Positions 46,718 through 55,124 of a stretch of DNA of 64,000 nucleotides are shown here, in pieces; positions within the stretch are counted from its first letter, which is position 1, and the number at the start of each line of letters is the position of its first letter. The notes under the pieces are model-generated. The model saw nothing but the letters and a program-made list of their open reading frames with translations. It was not told where the DNA came from and ran no database searches. Made by a program: the position numbers and the translations under genes. The DNA comes from Dietzia aurantiaca (GTDB lineage: Bacteria > Actinomycetota > Actinomycetes > Mycobacteriales > Mycobacteriaceae): positions 62,001 through 126,000 of the forward strand of contig NZ_JAIFXZ010000005.1 of NCBI RefSeq assembly GCF_021033825.1, in the 5' to 3' direction.

Positions 46718-47275
46718 TCAGGTGTTCTCGATGCGACCGCTCAGCGCATCCCGCAGCCGGTCGACCATCCCGACGCCCAGGCCCACCGTCATGTGGAACA
46801 ACTCGGAGTGGGGCGAGTCGGGGTGCGGCCGGGTCGGCGCGACCTTCTTGGCCGCCTCCACCTTGCGGCCCAGATCCACCAGCTCCTCGGCGGACACGGC
46901 CCGCCGCAGCTTGGGGAACTGGTCGGACTCCTCGTCGTCGACGTGGTGGTCGAGCTGGCCCTTGAGCTCGCGGACCAGGCGCAGGAAGTCGGCGTCCTCC
47001 GAGTCGACGCCCTCGAGCTTGACGAGCGTCTCCTCGAGCTCCTGGTGCTCCTCCTTGTCGTGCTCGACCTCGTCCGCGCCGTCGGTGACCTCCCGCGTGT
47101 AGACGGGGTAGACGAACAGCTCCTCGGCGACGGAGTGCCGCACGATCTCGGCGGTCGCGGCATCGGCGAGCGCGCGCCGTTCGGCGGGGTCGGTGGTCTC
47201 CTCGATCAGTTCGAGGAGACCGATCATCTCGCGGTGGTCGGCGGTGAGGATGTCAACGACGTCGTTCTGGGCCAT
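46718..47275 (-). CDS. Hemerythrin-domain protein
   Basis: A 185-residue protein from ATG 47275 (MAQNDVVDILTADHREM), with AAGGAG upstream. The hemerythrin HHE ligands are recognisable: ADHREM, RHSVAEELFVYP, EHDKEEHQELEE, LDHHVDDEESDQFP. A di-iron oxygen- or redox-sensing role is the family expectation. The C-terminal about 45 residues (RPHPDSPHSELFHMTVG) are an extension found in other actinobacterial members. Confidence 0.92.
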   Translation of the reverse strand: MAQNDVVDILTADHREMIGLLELIEETTDPAERRALADAATAEIVRHSVAEELFVYPVYTREVTDGADEVEHDKEEHQELEETLVKLEGVDSEDADFLRLVRELKGQLDHHVDDEESDQFPKLRRAVSAEELVDLGRKVEAAKKVAPTRPHPDSPHSELFHMTVGLGVGMVDRLRDALSGRIENT

Positions 47276-47372
47276 AGCGAACTCCTTCACGGTCTGGGGC
47301 GGTGAGGATTCACACCGTATGAGCGCGCGCTGGTGGCGGCCACCGGAGGGGTGCTGGCGCCAGCGCGGCGCC

Positions 47373-47487
47373 CACCCTCGGTTGCAAGACACCGCCGTGT
47401 GATTGCCAGACGGAACGTGTGTTCTCAGTGCGAGAAAACGCACCGGGTGTCTTGCGACAGGGAAGGCGTGTCGTGCAACCGGGGGTG
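47373..47487. repeat. Threefold repeated 20-bp motif, inverted and direct
   Basis: CACCCTCGGTTGCAAGACAC (47373-47392) is the inverted counterpart of GTGTCGTGCAACCGGGGGTG (47468-47487), 18 of 20 bases matching. A third, partial copy GGTGTCTTGCGACAGG lies between (47446-47461); its first 10 bases are exactly complementary to 47384-47393. The region 47276-47537 upstream of the hemerythrin gene has no ORF of note. Confidence 0.75.
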
Positions 47488-47537
47488 TGGGTGGGTTGTT
47501 GGGTGGTGACTGATCGAGGTGGGGCGGAAGGCGGGCC

Positions 47538-48137
47538 TCAGCGGCCGGCGGTCTCCGTTTCGCACATGCCCTGCAGGGCGCACGATCCGCAGCCGCCGGT
47601 CACGCCGCAGTCGTCCGCCGGGTCGGCGCCGCGCTCCGCGCCTTCGGCCGTGGCGGGGGCGCAGCCACCCGAGCCGGAGTCGCCGGGGCCGTCCGACTCG
47701 CCGGCCGAGGAGCAGCCCCCGGCCTCCGACGTGCCGGAGTGACCGCCGCAGCCCTCGGGGCCGCAACCGCATCCGCCCCCGTCGCCGTGGTCGGCCTGCC
47801 AGATGGCCGCCGCGCGTGCCCCGGCCATGCCGGCCACGTTGAGCAGGGCGAGGGAGACCACGAGGGCGACGACGACGACGAGCACGCCGATCCAGCCGCC
47901 GATCAGTCCCAGGGCGAGCGTTCCGAGCAGGAGCGTCAGGCCCGAGCCGAGGAACGCGGGCGCGGCGGCCCGGTTGGCCAGCGTCCACGCCTCCAGCGAG
48001 CGCCGGGTCTCCGGGGTGCGGACCCCCAGCACGCCGTTGCCGGGCAGCTTGCCGGTCAGCGCGAGAAGGCCGGTGCCCCCGACCAGGAGGGCGAGCCCCG
48101 CGAGGAGCACCACGACCACCACGAGCACTGCGTTCAC
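47538..48137 (-). CDS. SdpI-family membrane protein with cysteine-rich tail
   Basis: A 199-residue protein. Residues 1-115 are a three-helix SdpI-like domain with the motif GVRTPETRRSLEAWTLANR between helices 1 and 2, as in the immunity/sensor protein SdpI. The C-terminal 80 residues are a soluble Gly/Ser/Glu-rich tail with nine cysteines (GGCGCGPEGCGG, AGGCSS, SGGCAP, DDCGVTGGCGSCALQGMC) and a histidine, a likely metal-binding or redox module. It is downstream of, and overlaps by 4 bp, a MarR regulator. Confidence 0.82.
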   Translation of the reverse strand: MNAVLVVVVVLLAGLALLVGGTGLLALTGKLPGNGVLGVRTPETRRSLEAWTLANRAAAPAFLGSGLTLLLGTLALGLIGGWIGVLVVVVALVVSLALLNVAGMAGARAAAIWQADHGDGGGCGCGPEGCGGHSGTSEAGGCSSAGESDGPGDSGSGGCAPATAEGAERGADPADDCGVTGGCGSCALQGMCETETAGR

Positions 48138-48646
48138 GTCTTAGAGGGTACGCCCGCGGCCGCGGAAGTCCGAGTCGCGTCAGCCTGCTGCGGACCCCCG
48201 CCGCTGCCCTCGACCAGTGCGAGGATCCGACCGAGTTCGCGCTTGTCGTCGTCGTCCAATCGATCCAGGAAGACCCGCCGCACGGTTCGCACGTGGTCCG
48301 GCGCGGCCTGCTCGATCTCGCGCATGCCCTCGTCGGTGGTGGAGACGAACGCGCCGCGCCCGTCCTCGGGGCAGCTCGTGCGCTGCACGAGCCCCCGCTT
48401 GGCCATCCGGGTCACCTGATGGGAGACGCGGCTGCGCTCCCACTGCAGGGCATCGGCGAGGGCGGTCATGCGGAGCGGCCCGTCGGCCTCGCTGAGATGG
48501 ACCAGGACCTCGAACTCGGGCTCGGTCAGGTCGGAGGACATCTTGAGGTCGCGCTGGATCTCCAGGTGGAGGCGACCTTCAAGAGCGAGGTAGGTGCGCC
48601 AGAGGGCCGTCTCCTCGTCGTTGAGCCAATTCACCTGTTCAGTCAT
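48134..48646 (-). CDS. MarR-family regulator
   Basis: A 170-residue MarR protein from ATG 48646 (MTEQVNWLNDEETALW), chosen because TACTAT lies 6 nt upstream. HTH and wing: MTALADALQWERSRVSHQVTRMAKRGLVQRTSCPEDGRGAFVSTTDEG. It overlaps the sdpI-like gene (coupled) and is divergent from doxX, 145 bp apart, so it may control both. Confidence 0.9.
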   Translation of the reverse strand: MTEQVNWLNDEETALWRTYLALEGRLHLEIQRDLKMSSDLTEPEFEVLVHLSEADGPLRMTALADALQWERSRVSHQVTRMAKRGLVQRTSCPEDGRGAFVSTTDEGMREIEQAAPDHVRTVRRVFLDRLDDDDKRELGRILALVEGSGGGPQQADATRTSAAAGVPSKT

Positions 48647-48652
48647 TGGTCC

Positions 48653-48658
48653 ATAGTA
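48653..48658 (-). promoter_or_regulatory. -10 element of marR-sdpI (leaderless)
   Basis: TACTAT on the minus strand, 6 nt before ATG 48646. Confidence 0.45.
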
Positions 48659-48791
48659 GCCCTTAGTTGACATGCCACGTAGCCGATCAGTAGAACTGTG
48701 TGACGTATCATGTATGGCTCGCCGACCCGCGCGGGCCGCCACAACGGCGTTGCTCCGGAACAGACCGGAGAACCCGACGGAAGGAACCACA

Positions 48792-49268
48792 GTGACCACC
48801 ACCGCTACTCGCCCCGCTGCCCTCGAGACCTCGAGCACCCTCGTACCGGTACCCGCGACCGTCCTTGGCATCGGCCTGCTGCTGGCCCGCGTCCTGCTCG
48901 GCGCGGTGCTGATCGTGCACGGCGGCCAGAAGCTGTTCAGCAACGGCGTCGCGGGCACCGGCGCCTTCTTCGAGTCGATGGGCGTCCCCGCCGCCCAGGT
49001 CGCGGCCGCGTTCGCCGGCACGGTCGAGCTGGTCGGCGGCATCCTGCTCGTCCTGGGATTGCTGACCCAGCTCGTGGCGGTCCTGGTCGTCGTCGTCATG
49101 GTCGGCGCCTACTTCTACGTCCACCAGGCCGCCGGCATCTACGCCGCTGACGGTGGCTGGGAGCTCGTCGCCGTGATCGGCCTCGGCACGGCTGTGTTCG
49201 GCCTGGTCGGCCCCGGCCGCTTCAGCCTCGACGCGCTGATCGCCGGCCGCCGCGCCGCCAGGGCCTGA
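48792..49268 (+). CDS. DoxX-family membrane protein
   Basis: A 158-residue four-helix protein from GTG 48792 (MTTTATRPAALETSS), GGAAGG upstream. DoxX pattern: GLLLARVLLGAVLIVHGGQKLF, GVPAAQVAAAFAGTVELVGGILLVLGLLTQL, VVVVMVGAYFYVH. Mycobacterial DoxX partners with SodA and SseA in thiol and oxidative stress resistance; no such partners are adjacent here. Divergent from the MarR gene. Confidence 0.88.
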   Translation: MTTTATRPAALETSSTLVPVPATVLGIGLLLARVLLGAVLIVHGGQKLFSNGVAGTGAFFESMGVPAAQVAAAFAGTVELVGGILLVLGLLTQLVAVLVVVVMVGAYFYVHQAAGIYAADGGWELVAVIGLGTAVFGLVGPGRFSLDALIAGRRAARA

Positions 49269-49310
49269 CCTGCGGTTCTCCCACTCGCCCCTCCTGCCTC
49301 CCATCGATCA

Positions 49311-49356
49311 GAGGGTTCCGCACGCTTTCCTCCCGGGAAACGCGTGCGGAACTCTC
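49311..49356 (+). terminator. Terminator hairpin after doxX
   Basis: GTTCCGCACGC on the left pairs with GCGTGCGGAAC on the right; flanking GAG/CTC and TTTC/GAAA extend the stem around a CTCCCGG loop. TTCT follows. It separates doxX from leuS. Confidence 0.7.
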
Positions 49357-49417
49357 TTCTCGTCGGCCGACCGCCACCCGCGCTCCACGCTGACGTGGCC
49401 CGGCCCGGCCCAGGGTT

Positions 49418-49423
49418 TAGGCT
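49418..49423 (+). promoter_or_regulatory. Likely leuS -10 element
   Basis: TAGGCT 49 nt before the leuS GTG. The gene also has AGGGAGAG upstream of its start, so leuS is probably leadered, unlike many neighbours. No T-box-like leader structure is evident. Confidence 0.35.
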
Positions 49424-49472
49424 GGACACGGCCTGCGTGTGGGCACCGGCGAGACCAGGGAGAGCAGACAAC

Positions 49473-52457
49473 GTGAGCAGCAGCGACCAGACCGTCACCG
49501 GCGATCAGTCCGAGACCGGGCCGACCCACCGCTACGGAGCGGCACTCGCCGGCGCGATCGAGTCGCGCTGGCAGGCCGAATGGGCGCAGCGTGGCACCTT
49601 CGAGGCGCCCAATCCCGTCGGGCCGCTCGCCGCGACCGACGGCTCCGCCCTGCCGGAGGACAAGCTGTTCGTCCAGGACATGTTCCCGTACCCCTCGGGC
49701 GCGGGCCTGCACGTCGGCCACCCGCTGGGGTACATCGCCACCGACGTGTTCGCGCGCTACAACCGCATGCTCGGCACCAACGTGCTGCACACGCTCGGCT
49801 ACGACGCCTTCGGCCTGCCCGCCGAGCAGTACGCTGTGCAGACCGGCCAGCACCCGCGCGTCACCACCGAGGCCAACATCGCCAACATGGAGCGACAGCT
49901 CGGCCGCCTCGGACTGGGCCACGACCGCCGCCGCGTGTTCGCCACCACCGACACCGACTTCTACCGCTGGACCCAGTGGATCTTCCTGCAGATCCACGGC
50001 TCCTGGTACGACCCCGAGGCGCCGGCCCGCACCACCGACGGAGGCGAGCACGCCACCCGCACCGGCCGCGCCCGCCCCATCGCCGCGCTGCGCGAGCAGT
50101 TCGTCTCCGGCTCCCGCCCGCTGCCCTCCGGGTTCGCCGACCGCGCGTGGGACGACCTGAGCCCGGCCGAGCAGGAGAAGGTCCTCGACGCCCACCGGCT
50201 CGTCTACCTCTCCGATTCGATGGTCAACTGGTGCCCGGGGCTGGGCACCGTGCTGGCCAACGAGGAGGTCACCGCCGAGGGCCGATCCGAGCGCGGCAAC
50301 TTCCCCGTCTTCCGTAAGAACCTCTCGCAGTGGATGATGCGGATCACCGCCTATGCCGACCGGCTGGTCGACGACCTGGACCGGCTCGACTGGACCGACA
50401 AGGTCAAGTCCATGCAGCGCAACTGGATCGGCCGCTCGCAGGGCGCCCGCGTCCGCTTCGCCGTGGCCGACCAGTCCATCGAGGTGTTCACCACCCGCCC
50501 CGACACCCTGTTCGGCGCGACCTACATGGTGCTCTCGCCCGAGCATCCCCTGGTCGACGAGCTGGCCGGGCCGTTCTGGCCCGAGGCGCCGGCCGGAGCC
50601 GCGGTAGCCGCCGAGCTCGACCCGCGCTGGACCGGAGGGCACTCCTCACCCGTGGAGGCGGTGCAGGAGTACCGCCGACAGGCCGCCCGCAAATCCGACC
50701 TGGAACGTCAGGAGAACAAGGACAAGACCGGCGTGTTCACCGGTGCCTACGCCGTCAACCCGGTCAACGGCGAGCAGGTCCCGGTGTTCGTGGCCGATTA
50801 CGTCCTCATGGGCTACGGCACCGGCGCGATCATGGCCGTGCCCGGGCACGACGCGCGCGACCACGAGTTCGCCGCCGCGTTCGGGCTGCCGATCGTGCAG
50901 GTCGTCGCGCCGGCCGACGGCTCCCGGATCGACGTGCAGGCCGAGGCGTACTCCGGCGACGGCGTGGCCGTGAGTTCCGCCAACGACGAGGGCCTGGCGC
51001 TCGACGGACTGGGCGTCGACGAGGCCAAGGCCGCCACCATCGCCTGGCTCGAGGGCCAGGGGACCGGCGAGGGCACCGTCCAATACAAGCTCCGCGACTG
51101 GCTGTTCGCGCGTCAGCGCTACTGGGGCGAGCCGTTCCCGGTGGTCTACGACTCCGAGGGCGTCCCCCACGCCCTGCCCGACGAGCTGCTGCCCGTCGAG
51201 CTGCCCGAGGTCGAGGACTACCAGCCCGTCTCCTTCGACCCGGATGACGCCGACTCGGTGCCGTCCCCGCCGCTGGCCAAGGCCACCGACTGGATGACCG
51301 TCGAGCTGGACCTGGGGGATGGGCTGCAGACCTACACCCGCGACGCCAACGTCATGCCCAACTGGGCCGGCTCCAGCTGGTACCAGCTGCGCTACATCGA
51401 CCCCACCAACTCCGAGGAGCTGTGCTCGCTGGAGAACGAGCGCTACTGGACCGGGCCGCGCCCCGATATCCACGGCCCCGAGGACCCCGGTGGCGTGGAC
51501 CTCTACGTCGGTGGAGTCGAGCACGCCGTGCTGCACCTGCTCTACTCGCGCTTCTGGCACAAGGTGCTCTTCGACCTGGGCCACGTGACCAGCGAGGAGC
51601 CCTATCGTCGCCTGTTCAACCAGGGCTACATCCAGGCCTTCGCCTACACCGACGCCCGCGGCGTCTACGTTCCGGCCGCCGATGTGGTGGAGCGGGACGG
51701 GAAGTTCTACCTCGACGCCTCGCCCGAGGCCCCCGAGGTGTTCCAGGAATACGGCAAGATGGGCAAGTCCCTCAAGAACGCCGTCTCCCCGGACGAGATC
51801 TGCGACACCTACGGCGCCGACACCCTGCGCGTCTACGAGATGTCCATGGGCCCGCTCGACACCTCCCGCCCCTGGGCCACCAAGGACGTCGTGGGCGCGC
51901 ACCGGTTCCTGCAGCGGCTGTGGCGGGTGGCGATCGAGGAGAGCACCGGGCAGGCCCGCGTCACCGACGCCGAGCCGACCGAGGACGTGCTCAAGGCCCT
52001 GCACAAGACCATCGCCGGGGTCCGCGACGACTACGCCGGGCTACGCGACAACACCGCGATCGCCAAGCTCATCGAGTACGTCAACACCCTCACCAAGGCC
52101 TACCCGACCGCCGGCCCGGGCGCTCCGCGCTCCGTGGTGGAGCCGCTGGTGCTGATGGCCGCGCCCGTCGCCCCGCACCTCGCCGAGGAACTCTGGTTGC
52201 GGCTCGGGCACACCGGCTCCCTGGCGCACGGCCCCTTCCCCGAGCACGACCAGTCGTACCTGGTCGAGGACTCGGTGGAGTATCCGGTTCAGATCAAGGG
52301 CAAGGTGCGCTCGCGCATCACCGTCCCCGCGGACGCCTCGCCGGCCGACGTCGAGACCGCCGCGCTGGCCGATGCGAAGGTGCAGGAGAACCTCGGTGGC
52401 GCGGCGCCGAAGAAGGTCATCGTGGTGCCCGGCAAGATGGTCAACATCGTCCCCTGA
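49473..52457 (+). CDS. leuS: Leucyl-tRNA synthetase
   Basis: Class I synthetase charging tRNA-Leu, 994 residues from GTG 49473 ([13 protein letters not shown]). HIGH-type motif [16 protein letters not shown] is about 72-87; the KMSKS loop reads GKMGKSLKN (KMGKS, as in mycobacterial LeuRS). A CP1 editing domain lies between ([42 protein letters not shown]). The end [12 protein letters not shown] is canonical. An insert with [14 protein letters not shown] (about 190-205) is group-specific. Confidence 0.98.
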   Translation: MSSSDQTVTGDQSETGPTHRYGAALAGAIESRWQAEWAQRGTFEAPNPVGPLAATDGSALPEDKLFVQDMFPYPSGAGLHVGHPLGYIATDVFARYNRMLGTNVLHTLGYDAFGLPAEQYAVQTGQHPRVTTEANIANMERQLGRLGLGHDRRRVFATTDTDFYRWTQWIFLQIHGSWYDPEAPARTTDGGEHATRTGRARPIAALREQFVSGSRPLPSGFADRAWDDLSPAEQEKVLDAHRLVYLSDSMVNWCPGLGTVLANEEVTAEGRSERGNFPVFRKNLSQWMMRITAYADRLVDDLDRLDWTDKVKSMQRNWIGRSQGARVRFAVADQSIEVFTTRPDTLFGATYMVLSPEHPLVDELAGPFWPEAPAGAAVAAELDPRWTGGHSSPVEAVQEYRRQAARKSDLERQENKDKTGVFTGAYAVNPVNGEQVPVFVADYVLMGYGTGAIMAVPGHDARDHEFAAAFGLPIVQVVAPADGSRIDVQAEAYSGDGVAVSSANDEGLALDGLGVDEAKAATIAWLEGQGTGEGTVQYKLRDWLFARQRYWGEPFPVVYDSEGVPHALPDELLPVELPEVEDYQPVSFDPDDADSVPSPPLAKATDWMTVELDLGDGLQTYTRDANVMPNWAGSSWYQLRYIDPTNSEELCSLENERYWTGPRPDIHGPEDPGGVDLYVGGVEHAVLHLLYSRFWHKVLFDLGHVTSEEPYRRLFNQGYIQAFAYTDARGVYVPAADVVERDGKFYLDASPEAPEVFQEYGKMGKSLKNAVSPDEICDTYGADTLRVYEMSMGPLDTSRPWATKDVVGAHRFLQRLWRVAIEESTGQARVTDAEPTEDVLKALHKTIAGVRDDYAGLRDNTAIAKLIEYVNTLTKAYPTAGPGAPRSVVEPLVLMAAPVAPHLAEELWLRLGHTGSLAHGPFPEHDQSYLVEDSVEYPVQIKGKVRSRITVPADASPADVETAALADAKVQENLGGAAPKKVIVVPGKMVNIVP

Positions 52458-52487
52458 TCTCGACGACGCGGGCTCCGGCCCGACGGA

Positions 52488-52877
52488 TCAGCCGACCTCG
52501 ACGAACGCCACCGACGAGGTGAGCAGCAGGCACGCGGTCGTGAGCATCCACATGGCGTAGGTCGCGAACAGCCACGGCCGCCAGCGGATGTGCCGCGACC
52601 ACACCTGGTAGGTCTTCCACGCCGAGAACACCGACAGCAGCAGCGACACCAGCGTTGGGATCGCCACCACCTCGATGCGGCCCGCAGTGAGACACAGCCC
52701 GTCGGCGCCGCCGCACTCGTCCCGGATCCCGCCGACGAGCGTGATGACCAGCGCCGCCACCGCCACCACCACGACAGTCGACACCAGGAAGAAGCGGAAT
52801 GCCAGGGTGCCCTGCCGCTCGTTCCGCTCCAGCCGTTCGAGCGGATCCTCGACCTCGTCGAATTCCTTGGCGCTCAC
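52488..52877 (-). CDS. Small four-helix membrane protein, unrecognised
   Basis: A 129-residue protein, GTG 52877 with GGAGAG upstream. A charged cytosolic start (EFDEVEDPLERLERNERQG) is followed by helices FRFFLVSTVVVVAVAALVITL, EVVAIPTLVSLLLSVFS and WLFATYAMWMLTTACLLLTS; DECGGADGLC carries two cysteines in an outside loop. Not assigned to a family. It begins 2 bp after the SDR stop and is the last gene of the SnoaL-SDR operon. Confidence 0.75.
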   Translation of the reverse strand: MSAKEFDEVEDPLERLERNERQGTLAFRFFLVSTVVVVAVAALVITLVGGIRDECGGADGLCLTAGRIEVVAIPTLVSLLLSVFSAWKTYQVWSRHIRWRPWLFATYAMWMLTTACLLLTSSVAFVEVG

Positions 52878-52879
52878 GG

Positions 52880-53791
52880 CTACTCTCCGGCGAACCCGTT
52901 GTGGCCGCCCGCCGCGGCGACCTCGTCGACGGTCTCGAGACCCAGCTGCTCATCGGTGACCGGCGGGAACAGCGGGCCCCCGCCGAAGGCTCCCCGGTGG
53001 GAGAGGGGCACGGCGTCGTCGTCGTTCCTGATCCCGTGCTTGCGCCCGTACTCGGCGGTGACGACCGTGGCCCCGCTCATCGACGCGAGCTCGGGGTCCT
53101 CGGCGAGGGCGGCGATGACGCGACCGACGAACGTCGGGTCCTCCGCGCGGTCGAGCGGGAAGCCGTTGAAGTCGTCCATTCCCAGCGACAGGATGAGCTC
53201 CGTGCGGATGAGGCCGAGCCACAGCGAGAGCGTGGAGACTCCCGTACCGGCCAGATCGTGCGCCATGTCGGAGGCCATCTTGTCCAGGGCGGTCTTGCTC
53301 ATGCCGTAGAGGACGGTGTGGAACGGCGCGCGCGAGCCGAACGAGGAGATGTTGACGATCAGGCCCGAACCCTGCGGCACCATCACCTTGGCGGCCTCGC
53401 AGGAGGCGACGTAGTGGGCGCGCAGGCCGATGCCCATGAGTGCGTCCCAGTCGTCGGTGGGCCGCTCCCAGAACTTGCCGTCGAACCCCATGAAGCCCTT
53501 GGGGTTGGTCCAGACGTTGTTGACCAGGAGGTCCAGGCGGCCGGCGTCGGCGGCGATCTTCTCGACGACGACGACGATCTCCTCATCCCGCCCGTGGTTG
53601 CATTCCATGGCCCGGATCTCGCCGGGGGCGTCGGAGGCGGTGTCGACGGTCGGCTGCAGGCGCTCGGCGGAGCGTCCGGTGACGTAGACGGTCCAGCCGG
53701 CGGCGGCGAGAGCGGTGGCCACGCCCTTGCCGACGCCGCGGCTGCCGCCGGTGACCAGCGCGACGGGGGCGGTCGAGGTGCTGCCGGTCAT
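52880..53791 (-). CDS. Short-chain dehydrogenase/reductase
   Basis: A 303-residue SDR from ATG 53791. Cofactor motif TGGSRGVGKG is at 14-23, the usual NNAG is NNVW, catalytic Ser in VNISSFGS and Tyr-Lys in YGMSKTALDK. The C-terminus is about 40 residues longer than typical SDRs. It overlaps the SnoaL gene upstream by 4 bp. Substrate unknown; its neighbours suggest a small-molecule, perhaps steroid-like, pathway, which is inference. Confidence 0.88.
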   Translation of the reverse strand: MTGSTSTAPVALVTGGSRGVGKGVATALAAAGWTVYVTGRSAERLQPTVDTASDAPGEIRAMECNHGRDEEIVVVVEKIAADAGRLDLLVNNVWTNPKGFMGFDGKFWERPTDDWDALMGIGLRAHYVASCEAAKVMVPQGSGLIVNISSFGSRAPFHTVLYGMSKTALDKMASDMAHDLAGTGVSTLSLWLGLIRTELILSLGMDDFNGFPLDRAEDPTFVGRVIAALAEDPELASMSGATVVTAEYGRKHGIRNDDDAVPLSHRGAFGGGPLFPPVTDEQLGLETVDEVAAAGGHNGFAGE

Positions 53792-54318
53792 GAGTCGGCT
53801 CCGGCGGTGGCGGCTCCCGGGACCGTGTCGACCTCGGGGTAGGTCACGGTGGCCCCGGTGAGTTCGCGCGTGACGGACCAGCCCGGGGTGAACAGGCACT
53901 CGGCCATGACCCAGCGGCCGTCCTCGACCACGTAGACGTCCGAGTACTCGCCGGTGGACTGGGTCTCGGTGCCCTTGTCGCGGTCGACCTGTCGGAACTG
54001 CAGGGTCCAGGTGCCGGTGGCGCGAGTCGGCTCGCCGCCGTCCGCGGAGGCCGCTACATCTATGGAGGGCATGAAACCGTGGTGCATGTCGAGGATCCTC
54101 GGGCCGCCGTCCTCCGCGGTCGCCAGGGCGATCTTCCGGAAGATCCCCGCCATCGTGTCGGGGTCGGTCCGCCCGAGGGGGCCGAAGTCCAGGACGCCAC
54201 CGGAGGCCACGAAGCACGAACGGAAGCCCTCGGGATCCTTGGCGTCGCAGGCCCGCCAGTAGCGATGCTTGAGCTGCTCGATCGCCGCGCGGGCGCGGGC
54301 TTCCACCTCGTAGTCCAT
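53788..54318 (-). CDS. SnoaL/NTF2-like protein (first of pair)
   Basis: A 176-residue SnoaL-like cone-barrel protein from ATG 54318 (MDYEVEARARAAIEQLKHRYW); GTG 54327 would add three residues. LKHRYWRACDAKDPEGFRSCFV and HHGFMPSIDVA, then RWVMAECLFTPGW are typical. Overlaps the SDR gene. It is divergent from another SnoaL-like gene, 24 bp between the starts. Confidence 0.82.
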   Translation of the reverse strand: MDYEVEARARAAIEQLKHRYWRACDAKDPEGFRSCFVASGGVLDFGPLGRTDPDTMAGIFRKIALATAEDGGPRILDMHHGFMPSIDVAASADGGEPTRATGTWTLQFRQVDRDKGTETQSTGEYSDVYVVEDGRWVMAECLFTPGWSVTRELTGATVTYPEVDTVPGAATAGADS

Positions 54319-54329
54319 GCAGGCCACGT

Positions 54330-54336
54330 TAGCGTA
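54330..54336. promoter_or_regulatory. Overlapping divergent -10 elements of the SnoaL pair
   Basis: TAGCGT (54330-54335, plus strand) is 7 nt before ATG 54343; TACGCT on the minus strand (54331-54336) would serve the SnoaL-SDR operon with a leader of only about 5 nt. The two hexamers share five base pairs, so simultaneous use is unlikely. Confidence 0.5.
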
Positions 54337-54342
54337 GGGCGC

Positions 54343-54777
54343 ATGAGCCGAACACTGGTCGAGCTATCCGACCGCTGGGACCTGCAGGACCTCATGACCC
54401 GCTACGCGACCTGCATCGATTCGCGTGACTTCGACGGGCTGGACCGCGTGTTCACGCCGGACGCGCGGGTGAGCTTCGTGGCGTCCGGCGGGCCCGACGA
54501 CGCCTACCCGGCGATCCGCGCCTGGCTGGCCGAGATGCTGCCGATCTTCGCCGCGACGCAGCACCTCATGGGCAACCTGGCCGTGGAGCTGGACGGGGAC
54601 TCCGCCTCCGGCCGCTGCATGTGTTTCAACCCCATGGCGCTGAAGCCCACCACGGAGAAGGACCAGAAGGTGTTCTTCTACGGCCTCTGGTACGTGCTGG
54701 GCTTCGTCCGCACGGCCGGGGGCTGGCGCATCGCCTCACTGACGCAGGAGCAGGCGTACCACCACAACCTGCCCTGA
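54343..54777 (+). CDS. SnoaL/NTF2-like protein (second of pair)
   Basis: A 144-residue SnoaL-like protein from ATG 54343 (MSRTLVELSDRWDLQDLMTRYA). DLQDLMTRYATCIDSRDFDGLDRVFTPDARV is the family's N-terminal pattern; GGWRIASLTQEQAYHHNLP ends it. Divergent from the other SnoaL gene, with which it shares only a general fold by eye. Members include polyketide cyclases, ketosteroid-isomerase-like and limonene-epoxide-hydrolase-like enzymes. Confidence 0.84.
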   Translation: MSRTLVELSDRWDLQDLMTRYATCIDSRDFDGLDRVFTPDARVSFVASGGPDDAYPAIRAWLAEMLPIFAATQHLMGNLAVELDGDSASGRCMCFNPMALKPTTEKDQKVFFYGLWYVLGFVRTAGGWRIASLTQEQAYHHNLP

Positions 54778-55124
54778 GCGGCGGCGCTGTGTGGCACCAC
54801 AATGCCGCGGCGTTGAGCGGCGGCCCTGACACGCGCCCCGGTCGCGTCAGCGCCGTGAACTTCGGGTGGCCGGTGTCGTAGGTCACTGCTACGGTTGTTC
54901 CGTGCCGAAAAACGTACTGATGTGTTGGCGACGCGAGCCCGTGTGGACCCGCGCCGCCCGCTGCGCCTCGGCGTAGCAACGAGCACTGCGACGGGCCCGC
55001 CGGGGGACGGGTGGGCCGCGCATTCACTCCAGGAGGGCCGGCCCGCGCCGGAACCCGGGTCCATCTCGTCGCGACCCGTGGCCACGACAACAGTCGGGCC
55101 GCCCAACTTCAGGAGAGATCTCAG
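54778..55124 (+). promoter_or_regulatory. Leader region of the methyltransferase gene
   Basis: A 347-bp gap without a long gene. It holds a promoter hexamer TACGGT (54890-54895), a leaderless 24-codon ORF (54902-54976) and, downstream, several GC-rich inverted repeats (for example GGCCC with GGGCC around 54990-55020, and GGCCGGCCCGCGCC near 55040) before the gene's AGGAGA. This layout resembles a translation-coupled attenuator. Confidence 0.45.
54902..54976 (+). CDS. Putative leaderless leader peptide rich in Cys/Trp/Arg
   Basis: A 24-residue ORF that begins GTG 6 nt after TACGGT. It starts MPKNVLMCWRREP, then VWT and ends RAARCASA before TAG: two Cys, two Trp and five Arg in 24 residues. 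Its composition and position, 150 bp before the methyltransferase start, suggest a regulatory peptide that senses charging of a scarce amino acid such as cysteine or tryptophan. No expression evidence is available from sequence. Confidence 0.45.
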   Translation: MPKNVLMCWRREPVWTRAARCASA

